From positions 119,548,284 to 119,612,283 of the forward strand of contig OW799234.1 of the NCBI GenBank assembly GCA_941918925.1: a stretch of 64,000 nt of DNA. Reading direction: 5' to 3'. Source of the stretch: Phyto melanocephala. Lineage: Eukaryota; Arthropoda; Insecta; Diptera; Rhinophoridae. Position numbers and translations under genes: made by a program. The notes beneath the pieces were generated by a model, which worked only from the letters and a program-made list of their open reading frames with translations, made no database searches and had not been told where the DNA came from. How positions within the stretch are numbered: the stretch's first letter is position 1; the number at the start of each line of letters is the position of its first letter. Shown piece after piece: positions 35,083 to 47,645 of this stretch.

Positions 35083-35694
35083 GAGGGTGGTTAAATTTTA
35101 AGGGCCCATGTTTAAGGTGAACCACATCTAAACTTCAACTTTTTTCTTGTATTTCATTTGACATTTCTCAATCTCAGACTAACTCAATTTGAACCGTGGA
35201 AAGATACGCAATCGAGCAACGCTTTTAAATATTAAAGATTTTTATAAAAATGGGCGTTCAAATCAAAATGCATTTTGTGCACTTCGTGATTCTTTTGGTC
35301 AACATAATCGTTCGAATTCGTCCACAATCGTGAGAATTGTAAAAAATATTTAAATGTCTGCAAAGCAGGTCTGTATGAAATGTGAAAACATATGTGAATG
35401 CCATCTTAGTTCGTTGAATGGGAAACATTACTGTTTTTCACGATAACGTGGCAAAAGAGCAAGCAACCTCGACTCATCATCGTGCCCAACAATCGAGCAT
35501 CAACAGTGTCATTGAAAATTTGGACTATCGGATCGTGGTGTGCGCCTAGGTTGGGGGGCCATTTGGCCGATATTTTGTTCCATACATAATTGAAGCATAC
35601 AAATATTATCGTTATAAAAATAAATGATAATAATTTCATAATAATTTGTGTTTTATTTAAAAACAACATCAGCCCTTAAAATTTAACCACCCTT
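35083..35694 (+). mobile_element. mariner-type non-autonomous element (M3) in an A element
   Basis: This is nearly identical to the 23764-24371 copy and lies at the same position of the host element (after CACTTTCTTTG|TA). The inverted ends are GAGGGTGGTTAAATTTTAAGG and complement. The transposase is reduced to N- and C-terminal scraps. Confidence 0.85.
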
Positions 35695-37230
35695 TATAAC
35701 TTCGAAATGCTACTAAAATGCTTTTGTCAATGTAGTCTTTCAATGAAAGTGGGCGTTAAAGTAGGCGTGTCAATAAAGTTTCTGCTAATAAATACAACTT
35801 AAATATTTCAATATAGTCCTTTATTTTCCCAAAAACTTTGTCAATAGAGAAATTACATGAACTTAAGATAAACCGTTATATGGGAGGTAGGCGTAAAAGT
35901 GGGCGTGGCACCTTAATTTTCTGGCACAGTAACGACATTGCCTAGAGGGCTATACGTAGCAAATTTGATCATCATACCTCCAATTTTGGCGGTTTTATGA
36001 GCTTTTAAATTTCATTAACGGTAGATAACGTGAAAAGTGGGCGTTATAGTAGGCGTGTCAAAGTTATTTTTGCGAATGAGAACAACTTAGGTGTTTCAAT
36101 ATAGCCCTTTATTATTCCAACATCTTTATTAATAGAGAAATTATATGAATTTTAGGTAAAACGTTATATGGGAGGTGGGCGTAAAAGTGGGCGTGGCACC
36201 TTAATTTTCTGGCACAGTAATGACATTGCCTAGAGGGCTATACGTAGCAAATTTGATCATCATACCTCCAATTTTGGCGGTTTTATGAGCTTTTAAATTT
36301 CATTAACGGTAGATAACGTGAAAAGTGGGCGTTGTAGTAGGCGTGTCAAAGTTATTTTTGCGAATGAGTACAACTTAGGTGTTTCAATATAGCCCTTTAT
36401 TATTCCAAAATCTTTATTAATAGAGAAATTATATGAATTTTAGGTAAAACGTTATATGGGAGGTGGGCGTAAAAGTGGGCGTGGAACCTTAATTTTCTAG
36501 CACAGCAATGACATTGCCTAGAGGGCTATACGTAGCAAATTTGATCATCATACCTCCAATTTTGGTGGTTTTATGAGCTTTTAAATTTCATTAACGGTAG
36601 ATAACGTGAAAAGTGGGCGTTATAGTAGGCGTGTCGAAGTTATTTTTGCGAATGAGTACAACTTAGGTGTTTCAATATAGCCCTTTATTATTCCAAAATC
36701 TTTATTAATAGAGAAATTATATGAATTTTACGTAAAACGTTATATGGGAGGTGGGCGTAAAAGTGGGCGTGGCACATTGATTTTCCGTTACAAAAAAGCG
36801 TCTCACCAAAAACCAAAGTGTGCAAAATTTCAGAGTCGTACATCAAATGTTGTTGCTTTTATGACGTTTTTGTTTTTAAATATACCGAAAAATACACTGT
36901 GCGGTATAAATTTTCGTACATTTTGATCGATAACTCCTCTCCTAATACATAGATTTAGATGATTTTTGGGGGACAATATTGTTTTTACTTAGGAAATATA
37001 TATTCGAAGTTTCATGAGTCTACGTTGATGCATTTGGACACAATTCCGTTTTATTCGATGTTTGAAGGACACGGTTTTTTCGACCTACTCTTGCTTTTCG
37101 AGCTATAACTCTCTTCCTAATATTCCGATTTAGCCCATTTTCAATACCAAACAAACCTTGTCTATAAGAAAGATTCTGGCAAAATTTGAGCCCCCCAGCT
37201 TTTTCGGTGCGACCTCTATCGTGCTTTCAA

Positions 37231-37300
37231 CAGACGGACAGACGGACAGACGGACAGACGGACAGACGGACAGACGGACAGACGGACAGACGGACGGACA
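37231..37300. repeat. (GACGGACA)n microsatellite inside an A element
   Basis: About 70 bp of GACG/GACA tetranucleotides, the (GTCY)n tract of mini-me elements in complement. It is two to four times longer than in the other A copies, as expected if it expands after insertion. Confidence 0.9.
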
Positions 37301-37437
37301 TAGCTAGATCGTCATCAAATCAAACCCTGATTCAGAATATATATACTTTATGGGGTCTAAAATGGATATTTCGATGTGTTACAAACGGAATGACAAAATG
37401 AATATACCCCCACCATTTTTTTGGTGGCGGGTATAAT

Positions 37438-38112
37438 AATCAAGTTTCTCAAGCTCCCCACTAGTTTTTGGACACGCTTATGATAGAAATTAGAAGCCGT
37501 GGTCTTAAAAATTATTCCTGAGAGAAACTAACAAAACAATTTGAAACTAAGATATAAGCACAACAATAGAAATGCTTCGGTGTTTTTCCTAAAATTTACT
37601 AATGAAATTTGGGGTTTTCAGTTCTAGACAACTGTTAGGATTAATATTGATATTATTTAAAAAGGATTTACTATTAAAACATATTGCACTATAAAAAGAT
37701 TTAAAATCCCTAATGTCCGCCATTACAGAATAGGGTAAAATAAATACATATATAGGTCAAATCTTGTACAGTGTATCTCGTTGAACCCTCTCAACGTTAA
37801 TATCAAATGAAAGTGCTTGACCAGTAGAATACAGTCAAAAAATGTAAAATCCAACATGGCGTCTAAAAAAAAATTGCGGAAATTTTACTCTTAGCCCCAT
37901 CAATGAAATTTAAGCGTTTGATAAGTATAATACAGTTAACCATGCAAGAATTCAAGATTAAAGATGGTGTCGGGAATAATAGCGCAAAATCGCGTATAAG
38001 GTTAAGTCTGAAATCCGAGATATGCAACGATGTGGTCATTACATCTATGTACATTATGGTGAAGGGTATTATCAGATTCAGCACGGCCGAAAAAAGCTCT
38101 CTTACTAGTAGT
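37438..38112. mobile_element. mini-me/DINE-like element, subfamily C, truncated, hairpin end at right
   Basis: It abuts the A element at its left. C words are present in complement (AAAATCCAACATGGCGTC, GACCAGTAGAATACA, CATCAATGAAATTTAAGCG). The right end is CGATGTGGTCATTACATC, TGGTGAAGGGTATTATC, TTCAGCACGGCCGAA and CTCTTACTAGTAG. The GTCY end is missing, so it was probably truncated when or before the A copy inserted. Confidence 0.7.
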
Positions 38113-39081
38113 AATTGTGGTAGGGTTAATAGTACACCTTAATATATTTGCCAACGATTACATTTTAATACACCTTTGGATGCTCTATTTCTTAAAACGA
38201 TTTAAATAAAAAACCGGTCCGCTTGTCAACTTTTCATCTGTGTTTTCTCACGTTATTTTTACTGAGTACATTTCGCTGTTACACTATTTTACTTTGCTTA
38301 TTCTGCACCAATTTTTGACAGATCTTTCGGCTTGTATTAGGTGCAAACTTAGCTCTATATAAATATTGAAATTAAAAAAAAGTTTATTCCACTTAATTTG
38401 TGTTTCTTTAAAAATTTAAAAATTAGAGAGTTAATGATAGCAAAATGGAAGCAGAGGTGTTACGAAACATCCACCGAAATCGATAACTGAAAATCTACAC
38501 ATACAGACTGATACATCCCTACAGATAATTTTGGACTACGTGGTTCATTTTAGCTAATTGGACTACTTGCAACATGGTCCTATGTAATGCAGTCATGGAC
38601 CATATCATTTTTAAACAAGAGAATGTAGTTAAACAACAAGTACTCGTGTTTTAACTATTGCATATATTGTTGTTAAGATTTGTATATTGATCGTATTGGT
38701 GCTCCATCGAGTAGTGGCAAAGAGTAGTATGGTCCAGTCCTAGCACATCGTAATGTCAAATCGACCACGTTTTCTCCACACATTTGGATGATCTTTGGAT
38801 TAGCCCTAGTCCATTACCGACTAGTCGCATTATCTGCAGGTATACTACCGCATATACATATGTATGTATGTATTACCACAATAAAAATAATTGCACTTTT
38901 ATGGCGAGTGTTCAATTCTGTTTTGTACAAGTTGACAAGTCTCACCATAAAATCAACACATATGTACAAACAAAAAACAAAATTATAATGATTAAATTGC
39001 AAAAGTGCCTATTGTGGTGATTTTACTTTAAAAATAACATAGTTGCAAGAAAAATTACAACAAAATGTAATAACAAAAAAA

Positions 39082-39112
<31 letters not shown>

Positions 39113-39558
39113 TCATTAAATTGTCAACAATTTAATTTGATTTTCTTTTGCAAACATTTTTAACAAAACGATATTTAATTTTTTGCCGTGTTGCAAATTT
39201 TATGTTGAAAACCTGCATGGGAATGTTGATCTAATGGTGTTTTTTTGTTTATTATTTCTCTGACACACAATGGAAGTTATTTACAAAGATTTGTAATGGA
39301 GTTAGAAAATGTCATATAGTTTGCTTTTTTAGCGTAGAAAATAATTTTTATGTTGTAATTATTTACAAGATAATCTCAGTTTTGAAAGGAATTGTTACCT
39401 CTGTTTCTTTAAAATGTATAGAATTTGACATTGAAATCGATTACGGAGATATTTCCCCAAAAAGAAACCAACAACAAGTTGAAACAAAGACCAAAACGAA
39501 AATAAAGTTATGACGCGGTATTTCGTTAGCCTATGGTCACACACGACGATTATAGTTG
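38113..39558. other. sequence without recognised genes
   Basis: About 1.45 kb. It holds a (AAAAC)n tract at 39083-39112 and several short overlapping frames at 38784-39020 that show no family resemblance. No element boundary was delimited, so it may be host intron. Confidence 0.4.
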
Positions 39559-39566
39559 GGCAATTC

Positions 39567-39809
39567 CATGGTACAATCATCAGGTAGCCTCAGTTCTGCA
39601 ACAACAAAATTCTACATGCATTTTGTTGTTGGAAAACGACGACATAAATGTCAAAAAGCAAATGTGTGTGCGTGTTTTTTTTGATGGTGGGATAAATACG
39701 TACACAATATATACACACACATATAAAAAATTTGACATTTTAGTTAAACCTTAAGGTAGAAGGAAAAAAAACAGCTGTTTTAGTGAGGCTACCTGATAGT
39801 TGTACCATG
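39567..39809. mobile_element. hAT-type MITE with exact 8-bp target duplication
   Basis: The left end CATGGTACAATCATCAGG and the right end CCTGATAGTTGTACCATG are inverted repeats that extend to GTAGCCTCA on both sides. GGCAATTC is duplicated exactly at 39559-39566 and 39810-39817. The interior is AT-rich and non-coding. Confidence 0.88.
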
Positions 39810-39817
39810 GGCAATTC

Positions 39818-40459
39818 TTGAGTTTATATGTAGATGTTTTCACCGTTTTAGGTGAGGAGAAAAAGAATGGAAAAATAATCACCGGTACTCGGCTATTTGA
39901 AGCAATTTTTTATTTTTTTTTTATATTTGACATTTCTTTTCATTCGGTGTTTTGCTTCTTGGTGAGTAAGTAATTGAAAATTTGAATTAAAATCGTCACA
40001 AATTAAAAGCTTAAATAAAATATTAAAATATAAAAAAACACAAAGAAAATATTTTAGTGAAACATTTAAATTAAAAGCGTTAATAAAAATTAATTATATA
40101 TATTTACGGCTAAAGCACAAATGACAAATTGTAAGAAAATAAAGGCTAAACAAAAAAGAAAAATCGCCAAAGAAATTGTCGTAGGTGAAAAGCAAGTTCA
40201 AAAGAAAATATGGAAAAAGTTAGGCGATTAAAATCGTCCTTAAAATCGTGACCTTCGATTTAACAAATGTTTATCGATTTGCATGTAATGTGCCCTTCTT
40301 CAGCACACAATCGAGAATATAAACCTTTTCGAAAGATGGTTTTTTTAGAGGCTTTTATTTGAATCAATTATTTTTAAATTGCATTTCCAATTGACAGTTT
40401 TAAGAATTAATATTTTTTGAATACACTTACATATATGTATGTATATGTAAGTATATACA
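39818..40459. other. AT-rich sequence without recognised features
   Basis: About 640 bp between a MITE and a LINE relic. A Lys-rich plus-strand stretch near 40120-40230 is short and unrecognised. Confidence 0.35.
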
Positions 40460-41420
40460 TATATCGTAAACAGAAAGACAACAGGTCCAGATAAAATCCG
40501 CCTTCTATTCTTAAAACTCATAGATAATGATAATACCAATCGACTTGCGGCACTTTTTACCTACATTTGAATACAGGCCTATACCCACACGAGTGGCCTT
40601 AACTTATATTTATTACCATACCAGAGACGAATAATGCAAACAGTGCAGCGAATATAGACTAAATAGCCTAATGTGCAATACGTTAGAAGTATTTCTTAGA
40701 GTAACACACAAGAGAATATACATATGCCAAATATGAAGTCGCTGTGGGAGAATCACAAATTGGCTCTAAGAAGGGAATGGGTAATCGACAAGCATTACTC
40801 GGTGTTCAGGTACATATTTCATCCTGTCACTATATCCAGAAAAATATCTTCCTCTGCTTTATTGTCTATGAAAAATCCTTCGAAACTGTTCAATAGGATA
40901 AACGAATGAAAACTTTAACATCCATTGGAATGGACGAGAAGGAAAAACGATGCATAAAAATCTTTACTGGAACGAGTTCCATCTTAAAAGGAGTAAGACA
41001 GAGGCCAACAAAATATTCCAAAAATCAATTTAAAAAGAAAAAAATATTATATGCAGTAGAAATTGACAATTAAACCAACGGATAAGACAAAAATGAGAAG
41101 CTTTCGAAATGTGGATATACAGACGTACATTGAAGATACCATGGTCTGACCTCGTTGCAAATTAAGAAATTTAATAAAAATTAACCAGGTCCAAATACTA
41201 ATTAAAACTGTCAATAATATGAAAATCCTAAACTAATCCTAAATCCTAGGATATATAATCAGAAACGATAGGTATAAGCATCTTCAAAAAATACTCAGAG
41301 CCGAAATAAAAGGAAGACGTGCGAGAAGCAAAACAGAACTTTCCTGGTTGAAAACTATTCACAAATGGACAGGATATCGTGTGATGAACTAAATCTACTA
41401 AATGCTTCAAAAAAATATAC
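40460..41420 (+). pseudogene. decayed non-LTR retrotransposon (LINE) reverse transcriptase and C-terminal region
   Basis: The plus strand in shifting frames gives RKTTGPDKIR (the GPD motif at the start of the reverse transcriptase), LIDNDNTNRLAALFTYI, LYPHEWP, GMGNRQALLGVQVHI, LCFIVYEKSFETVQ (RT motif with the expected Asp changed to Val), GMDEKEKRCIKIF and LKGVRQRPT. Further on come HLQKILRAEIKGRRARS and LSWLKTIHKWTGYR, which match the tail region after the RT in related insect LINEs. Many stops and frameshifts are present, and the YADD box is not recognisable. The endonuclease and 5' part are absent. Confidence 0.75.
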
Positions 41421-42347
41421 TTCTGATTAATTTTTAAAACATTCAGTCTGAAAGTTATTGGAGAATATATGTATTGCATTTACAAATTAAACTGGTTTTA
41501 CAAATAAAAACAAAAGAATGGCTAATGGCCAAATGCAAAGATTTCTGGCTCAACGTATTTAGAAACGGCCAAATCTAAATCCAAAATGGCTTAATTGGAA
41601 ACAATATTTTCTTAATCCCCGTGTTCGTTTGTACATGTATAAACTCAACTCTTTAGAAACAACAATTATGATTAAAAAATTTATAAAAATACTGACAGAC
41701 TTTAATTATTTTATATAAATACCCCTTTTATAGTTAAACATTTTTTAAATATTAACTACTATATACATACATACATACATATATACCATGTGATGTTAAA
41801 AAAAATAAATAAATGTATGCATAACCAGCTTTAGCTAATAAATATTATTTCAAAATTAAAGTTCCTAGTTGTTTTAGGAGTTTTTTACTTAAACACTTTG
41901 AAAGCAATTCTGCATTATGCAGACGCATGTTTTGTATTAAAAAAAAGCACAAAATATCAAATCGTAGTAAATGTATTCATGTTACCATTTTCGGAGTTGC
42001 AATATTCCAAAGTGCAAAATTTTTTTTTTATGCTATAGCACAGAACTATAAAAAGTTTTTTTAGAGGTGTAGAACTTCCAATAGGGATAAGTGTCATACT
42101 AGTGTAGTGATAGGACTAACAGTAAAACTACGTTTACAAATTGTGGAAATATTTTTTCAAAATTCGCGTTCTATTTAATATTTTGTAAGATCTCTTAATG
42201 TCATTATATCAATGTTAAACTTATCATATTTTTATACTCTTTTCATTAACGGTGATTCCAAACTTGACTTCGTATTATTTAACGTTATTATGTATATATG
42301 TAAATCCAATTTAGAAAAAAATTGGGAAAAATTAAAAAAAAACCTAA
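41421..42347. other. AT-rich sequence without recognised features
   Basis: About 930 bp of AT-rich sequence between the LINE relic and an A element, with no coding signal or repeat family visible. Confidence 0.4.
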
Positions 42348-44036
42348 AACAAGAAAGAGCACTGTATTCGTCTGTGCCCAATTTTTAAAATACAACACTA
42401 ATTTTGTGTAGTACAGGTAACCCTCCTACAAGACGGCTTCCTACAAAACGATTTCGATCTTACACGAAAAATAATTTGCGGAAATCTCCTCATCTACAAC
42501 ACGGTTTCATTCTAACACGATAAAACGGAATTGCAACTTTATCATGATTGAAAATTGTACCAAAATAGTACAAAAGTACTAATTTTTGCATCCCTGTTAC
42601 GATTTAGTTAGATTTCGGTGATTCTGCAAAGTGTATGTGTGTCTACACAATTTTCGCATCCACCGAAATTAAAATTAGGGAATACCCGAAGTATCTTACA
42701 TCGAGCTTCGATTGAAACACAAATCATTTAGTATGTATACATAGATATATTAATAGAACAAGAAATTGGAGAAGACGATTTAGTGGAACTTACATCCGGG
42801 GATATTAGACAAATCGATTCTGAAGACAATAGCACTGAATGAGGATTGTGAAATAAATAGTTTGTCCACAAACAAGTTGGAAGAAGGATAAACTAACTTT
42901 AGGCAAAAATCTTAAAATATATTTCTTGACTGAAGATCCTTCTTCTGAAAAAAGCCTAAAATTTAAACGAGAGCTACAAAATTGTCCTTCTCCCTATAGT
43001 GAAATTTACAACGACCTCGTAAGGACCGGTAAACAGCTTAAAATAACAGATTTTTTGAAGAGAACAGGCACTGAAAGTCGTAGCGGAGAAATAGATTCAG
43101 AAAGTGATATCGTTCGGCCGAAAAACACTACCGACTAATTCTGGTGAGCAGTGATGGAGAATAAATTAAATTTAATGAGTTTAAACTGAATAAAAATTTA
43201 ACTCTTGTTTATTTTTGTCTATGTATTTTTTTGTATGTATGAACATATTTCTAATAAAAACAATGAATTTAAAGAAAATGTTTAATTAAAAAAAATTTAT
43301 ATTTTACACTGTCTCCTAGCCTCATATAACACGTTTTCCTACAACACGGCGTTTTCTAGGAACCGTGTTGTAGGAGGGTTGCCTGTACTTTTATTATGAA
43401 CAGTATTCACTATGGAATAATCTCTTTACATTACAATATGTATTACTCTCTTTGTGTAACTTCGATTTGCATAAAAGTCGGCGTGTCACCTTAGCTTTCC
43501 GGTATTACAATCTATTGACCAACTATTCTAAAATCGTACATCTAATTTTGTCAGTTTTATTACGTTATAAATTTTAAATAGACCCAAAAAGACACAGTTT
43601 GTCATAAATTTTCTTACATTCTGATCTATAACTCCTTATAAAAGTATATGGATTTAAGCAATTTTCGGTAAAACATATTTTTTACTCTAGAAATATGTTG
43701 ATCGTTTAGACGAAATCTCATTTCATTCGATGAAAGAAAAACATTGTTTTATGATCTACTCTTGCAATACAAGCTATAACTCTCTGTCTTATATATTGAT
43801 TATGCCCATGTTCATTATCAAACATTTCTAAAGTATTAGAAATATTTCGTCTCCCTATCTTTATCTCTTCAAGCTTTATCGTGTTTCTAACAGACGGAAG
43901 GACATAGTTATAATGTCTTAAAGTGAAGCCAAGAAAATATATATTTTTTTTGGGCTCTTAAATGGATATTTCGATGTGTTACAAATGGAATGGCAAAATC
44001 AATATACCCCCCACAACTTTTTTTGTGGGGGGTATA
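42348..44036. mobile_element. mini-me/DINE-like element, subfamily A, diverged, hairpin end at left, split by a Tigger-like element
   Basis: It starts ACAAGAAAGAGCACTGTATTC with a broken hairpin and ends CCCCCCACAAC, T-run, GTGGGGGGTATA. The pogo/Tigger relic at 42414-43385 interrupts it. It lacks the mariner insertion (CTCTTTGTGTAACTTCG at about 43447 is an empty site) and has only one remnant of the 288-bp units. It is an old copy. Confidence 0.8.
42414..43385 (+). mobile_element. pogo/Tigger-like DNA transposon, internally deleted
   Basis: The ends CAGGTAACCCTCCTACAAG and TTGTAGGAGGGTTGCCTG are inverted repeats flanked by TA at 42412-42413 and 43386-43387. Coding traces remain: from about 42759 the plus strand reads EIGEDDLVELTSGDIRQ, which corresponds to the LT.EEL..L tail of Tigger transposases. 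A later frame contains GKQLKITDFLKR, as in Tigger C-termini. The DNA-binding domain and DDD catalytic core are gone. Confidence 0.8.
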
Positions 44037-46199
44037 TATTATACATGAAAAAAGAAAAGAATTAAAAGAATTAAATTAAAAAAAGTTTTTTTAAAAAACA
44101 AAATTTTAAATTTATTTAAAATTAAATTGCTGTTATTTTATATTCCTATAAATGTTATATGTATTATTTCTAATTAAAAGTTGTACTTAACAATAATAAC
44201 AAAAGTATATTTATACACTTTCGCAATGCCACAATTGCTGACGTGAATTCCTTTTAATACAATTTCTGCATTTAAAAATATATAAACTCAAAACATAAGG
44301 AAATTCAAATTATAAAAAAATTAACAATGTATCGAACAAAACAATATAAAATATAAATAACAAAAATTGCATGAAACACTAAGTATACAACAAAAAAATT
44401 AATATTTAAGTAAAATTGAAACGGCAACCACATAAAACGACGAGTTATAAATATAAACAAAAGTTACGCATAAAACATATTAAATAAAAGCAATAAAAAA
44501 TATAAATATTATATAAGTTTTGGGAACTTGAAATAAAAATCAGACAAGAAAGTTAAAAGTACATACTTTCATTTTTTCATAATAAAAGAAAGACCAAAAA
44601 CTTAAAAAAATCAAACACGTACTACCGCCTAAACTATAATAAATAAATATTTAAGTACTTAAAGTGAAAAAAAATACAGAAAACACTCAAGTAATTCACT
44701 TTACAACAATCGAACAACGAAATAATTAAACTGAAGATGAGACTTTTTCATAAATGAAAAAGTTAATGCTCTTTTTTAAGGTGCATTGTTTAGCAAATTA
44801 CGAACGAAAGCCCCCAAAATAATGAACAACTATTTAGCCGTTCGTTTATTCATGATTCGTTTCTGGTTCGTATGTGATTGGCATTTAATTAAGCTTAAAT
44901 TTCAAGTTGGTTCATATTTCTTTATCTGACTGTTTTTGGTCATTTGGTCGGTCATCTTGTTTTTTTTTTTTTTGTTTTAAATTAAATTTCACTTTTGTTT
45001 AAGCATTTCAAACATGCTGCTACAAGTGGTATTTTTTCATTTATTTATTTTTTTTTTTGTCTTACTAGTTAAAGTTGTGTGGTAATAAAATATTTTATTA
45101 TCAATTTACAATATATTAATATATTTTGTGTTTTATCTATCAATCACGAACATAAAAATAACACGAAAAAAACAAAAGTTTTAGATTTGATGAGAAAAAT
45201 TTTAAATCTCCCTATTTGGAAAACAAAAAGTTGAGAAATTTTTATTTTAATAATCGCAAATATTCTCTATACTGTAAAATGTTTCCCTACCTCAAATTAA
45301 CGCAATATTTTAAGGGTGTCCCGAAATAAAAGCGGGATTTTAATTGTTCGCCATTTGACCAGTAAAGTTTTGGCTACCCTAAAAACCAATTCGGCAGTAG
45401 TAGTTCATAATAAGAGTTGCCATTCATTGTTGCTATAAGGCGCTTTAGTGTGCCCACTCTGACATTGTTTGCTGCATTACACATATTTGGACAATATTGG
45501 GTACCAGCGGTAAATTGACAATAAAATCTACATTTTTTAACCGATTTTTATGGTTTATGGCTTTTTTTATTTTTAAGATAAGTTATTCTTAGAAAAAAGT
45601 GCAAAATGTTGAATATTACCTTAATAATTTTTTTCATTCTATTTTTAAATTAAAAAATATTACGAATTTTGCACGAAAAAAAATTTTTTTCTCCATTAAT
45701 TTCTGAATAATTCCAAAACGATAAGAGATAAGAGAAAAAAACTAAAATAAATACAATTTCGTTATACATCTTCTGGTGGTTTATTTTTGAAAATCGGATG
45801 ACTGGTTCTCGAGTTAGGATGAAATATGTCTCCGTACCTGACTAATTGAGGGGAAAAAATTTGCTACGCCCATAAAAAAATTCCGATTTGATGGATTTTG
45901 CTGCTGAGCAGTGTTATTTATTCAAAAATATTCGGTAAAATCCATTTTAAGATTTTTCACATAAATTTCACGCTTATAAGAAATTGGTGAATACGTACTT
46001 TTTACATTTAAGTATTGATAATTTTCAGATAATTTTTTTATTTATAAAGAATTTCTGGATAAATGTTTTTCAAACACTTATCTAAAAAAATTATCTATGT
46101 TCCTATTCACCCTCTCTCCACCTCCCACATTTTTAAAATAATTCTCATTATTTTCTTGCGTTAAGCCTTTAGTTTTTTTAACAAAATATAAACTAGCGA
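44037..46199. other. AT-rich sequence without recognised genes
   Basis: About 2.2 kb. AAGGGTGTCCCGAAATAAAAG at 45314 looks like one end of a mariner-type element, but no partner was found. Otherwise A- and T-rich, with no frames of note. Confidence 0.4.
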
Positions 46200-47336
46200 A
46201 AACAAGTAAGACCACTATATTTGGCTGTGCCGAATTTTTAATACCCAACACCAATTTTACGTACTTTTATTATACAACATTTATTATTTTGTTATGTTCA
46301 GTAATCGCTATGAAATAATCTTTTTATACTAAAATATGTATCACTTTCTTTCTATAACTTGGATGTGCTATTAAAATATTTTCGTAAATTAAGTCTCCTA
46401 ATAAGAGTGAACGTTAAAGTAAGGTTGCCAAAATAGTTTCTGCTAACGAAGACAACTTAGATATTTCAATATAGTCCATTATTTCACCAAAATATTTATT
46501 CATAGAGAAATTATATGAATTTGTGATAAAGCGTGATACAGAAGGTAGGCGTTAAAGTGACCGTGTCAACTTCATTTTCTCACATAATGACATAGACTCG
46601 ATTTTATGAGCTTTTAAGTTTCATTAACAGTAGATTACGTGAAACTTGGGCGTTATGGGGGGCGTGTCAAAATAGCTTTTGCCAATGAACTTATCTTAGT
46701 TATTTCAATTTAGAGTTCTTTCTTCTTTCTAAATCTTTGTTTATAAAGATATTTTACAAATTTTAAATTAAGCGTTATATGGTAGGTGGGCGTAAAAGTC
46801 GGAGTGTCACATTTCCGTTAGAATAAAGCCTTTGACCAAAAAGCAATGTTTGTAAAATTTCAGAGTCGTACAACTAATTTTGTCAGTTTTATTACGTTTT
46901 AAATTTAATACGCTGCGCGGTATCAATTTTCGTACATTTTGGTCTATAACTACTTTTCTAATGCATAGATTTAAGCAATTTTCAGGGAAAATATTTTAAC
47001 TCAGGAAATATACATTCGAAGTTTCATGGCTCTACGTACGTTTGGACACAATAGCATTTTATTCGATGTTGGAAGGCATGATTTATTTGAACTACTCTTG
47101 CATTACGAGCTATAACTCTCTTCCTAATATTTCGATTTATCCCATTTTCAATATCAAGCAAACCTTGTGTATAAGAAAAATTCTGGGCCCTAGCTTTTTC
47201 GGTCCGACCTCTATTGTGCTTTCAACTGACGGACAGACATAGCTAGATCGTCATAAAATTAAACCTCGATTCAGAAGATATATACCTTATGGGGTCCAAA
47301 ATGGTTATTTCGATGTGTTACAAACGGAATGAAACA
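46200..47336. mobile_element. mini-me/DINE-like element, subfamily A, hairpin end at left, GGGTATAA end lost
   Basis: It starts ACAAGTAAGACCACTAT, has a TTTGGCTGTGCCGAA hairpin with one changed arm, and carries two diverged internal units. Toward its right end it has a single GACGGACAGAC tract and GGGGTCCAAAATGG, then ACAAACGGAATGAAACAG. The terminal GGTGGCGGGTATA is missing. It has no mariner insertion: TCACTTTCTTTCTATAACTTG at about 46339 is an empty site. Confidence 0.8.
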
Positions 47337-47645
47337 GTCAATTCATTTTTATTGCTTGAGAAAAAAATCATAATTGTGAGTGCATTTATTTAATAACATT
47401 TATTCTACACCTGAACAATGTAAATCTCTGATATGTAAATACATAAGTATATAATATACATACATACGTGTTTTTGCTATTGTTCTGTTAAACTGTCAGT
47501 TTGTTTATCTTTTTTCACACAATATGCATTTTATGATTTTGACACAGTTTTAATATTTATCATAAAATCTTGTAATAATTACTGACAACAACATGTCACT
47601 ACAGATATTAAAAACTATTTTGCACTTGGCGAAAAAATATTACAA
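47337..47645. other. AT-rich sequence without recognised features
   Basis: About 310 bp of AT-rich sequence between an A element and a Helitron. No coding signal is seen. Confidence 0.4.

Larger units (their letters stand above)
34938..37436. mobile_element. mini-me/DINE-like element, subfamily A, hairpin end at left, well preserved
   Basis: It begins ACAAGTAAGAGCACTAT with a perfect ATTCGGCTGTGCCGAAT hairpin and ends GGTGGCGGGTATAA with the CCACC..GGTGG hairpin. It contains a mariner derivative (35083-35694), exact 288-bp units with GTTATATGGGAGGTGGGCG at 35875, 36163, 36451 and 36739, an expanded (GACG/GACA)n tract at 37231-37300 and the TA core. It is the best copy for defining the family consensus. 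Confidence 0.95.

Noticed and set aside
35406..35669. 87-residue minus-strand frame with AKWPPNLGAHHDPIVQ
   Set aside because: It is antisense to the C-terminal transposase scrap of the mariner derivative.
37186..37401. Frame with a repeated QTDRRTDG motif
   Set aside because: It is a translation of the (GACGGACA)n microsatellite.
45314..45480. Mariner element starting AAGGGTGTCCCGAAATAAAAG
   Set aside because: No partner inverted end or transposase scrap was found.
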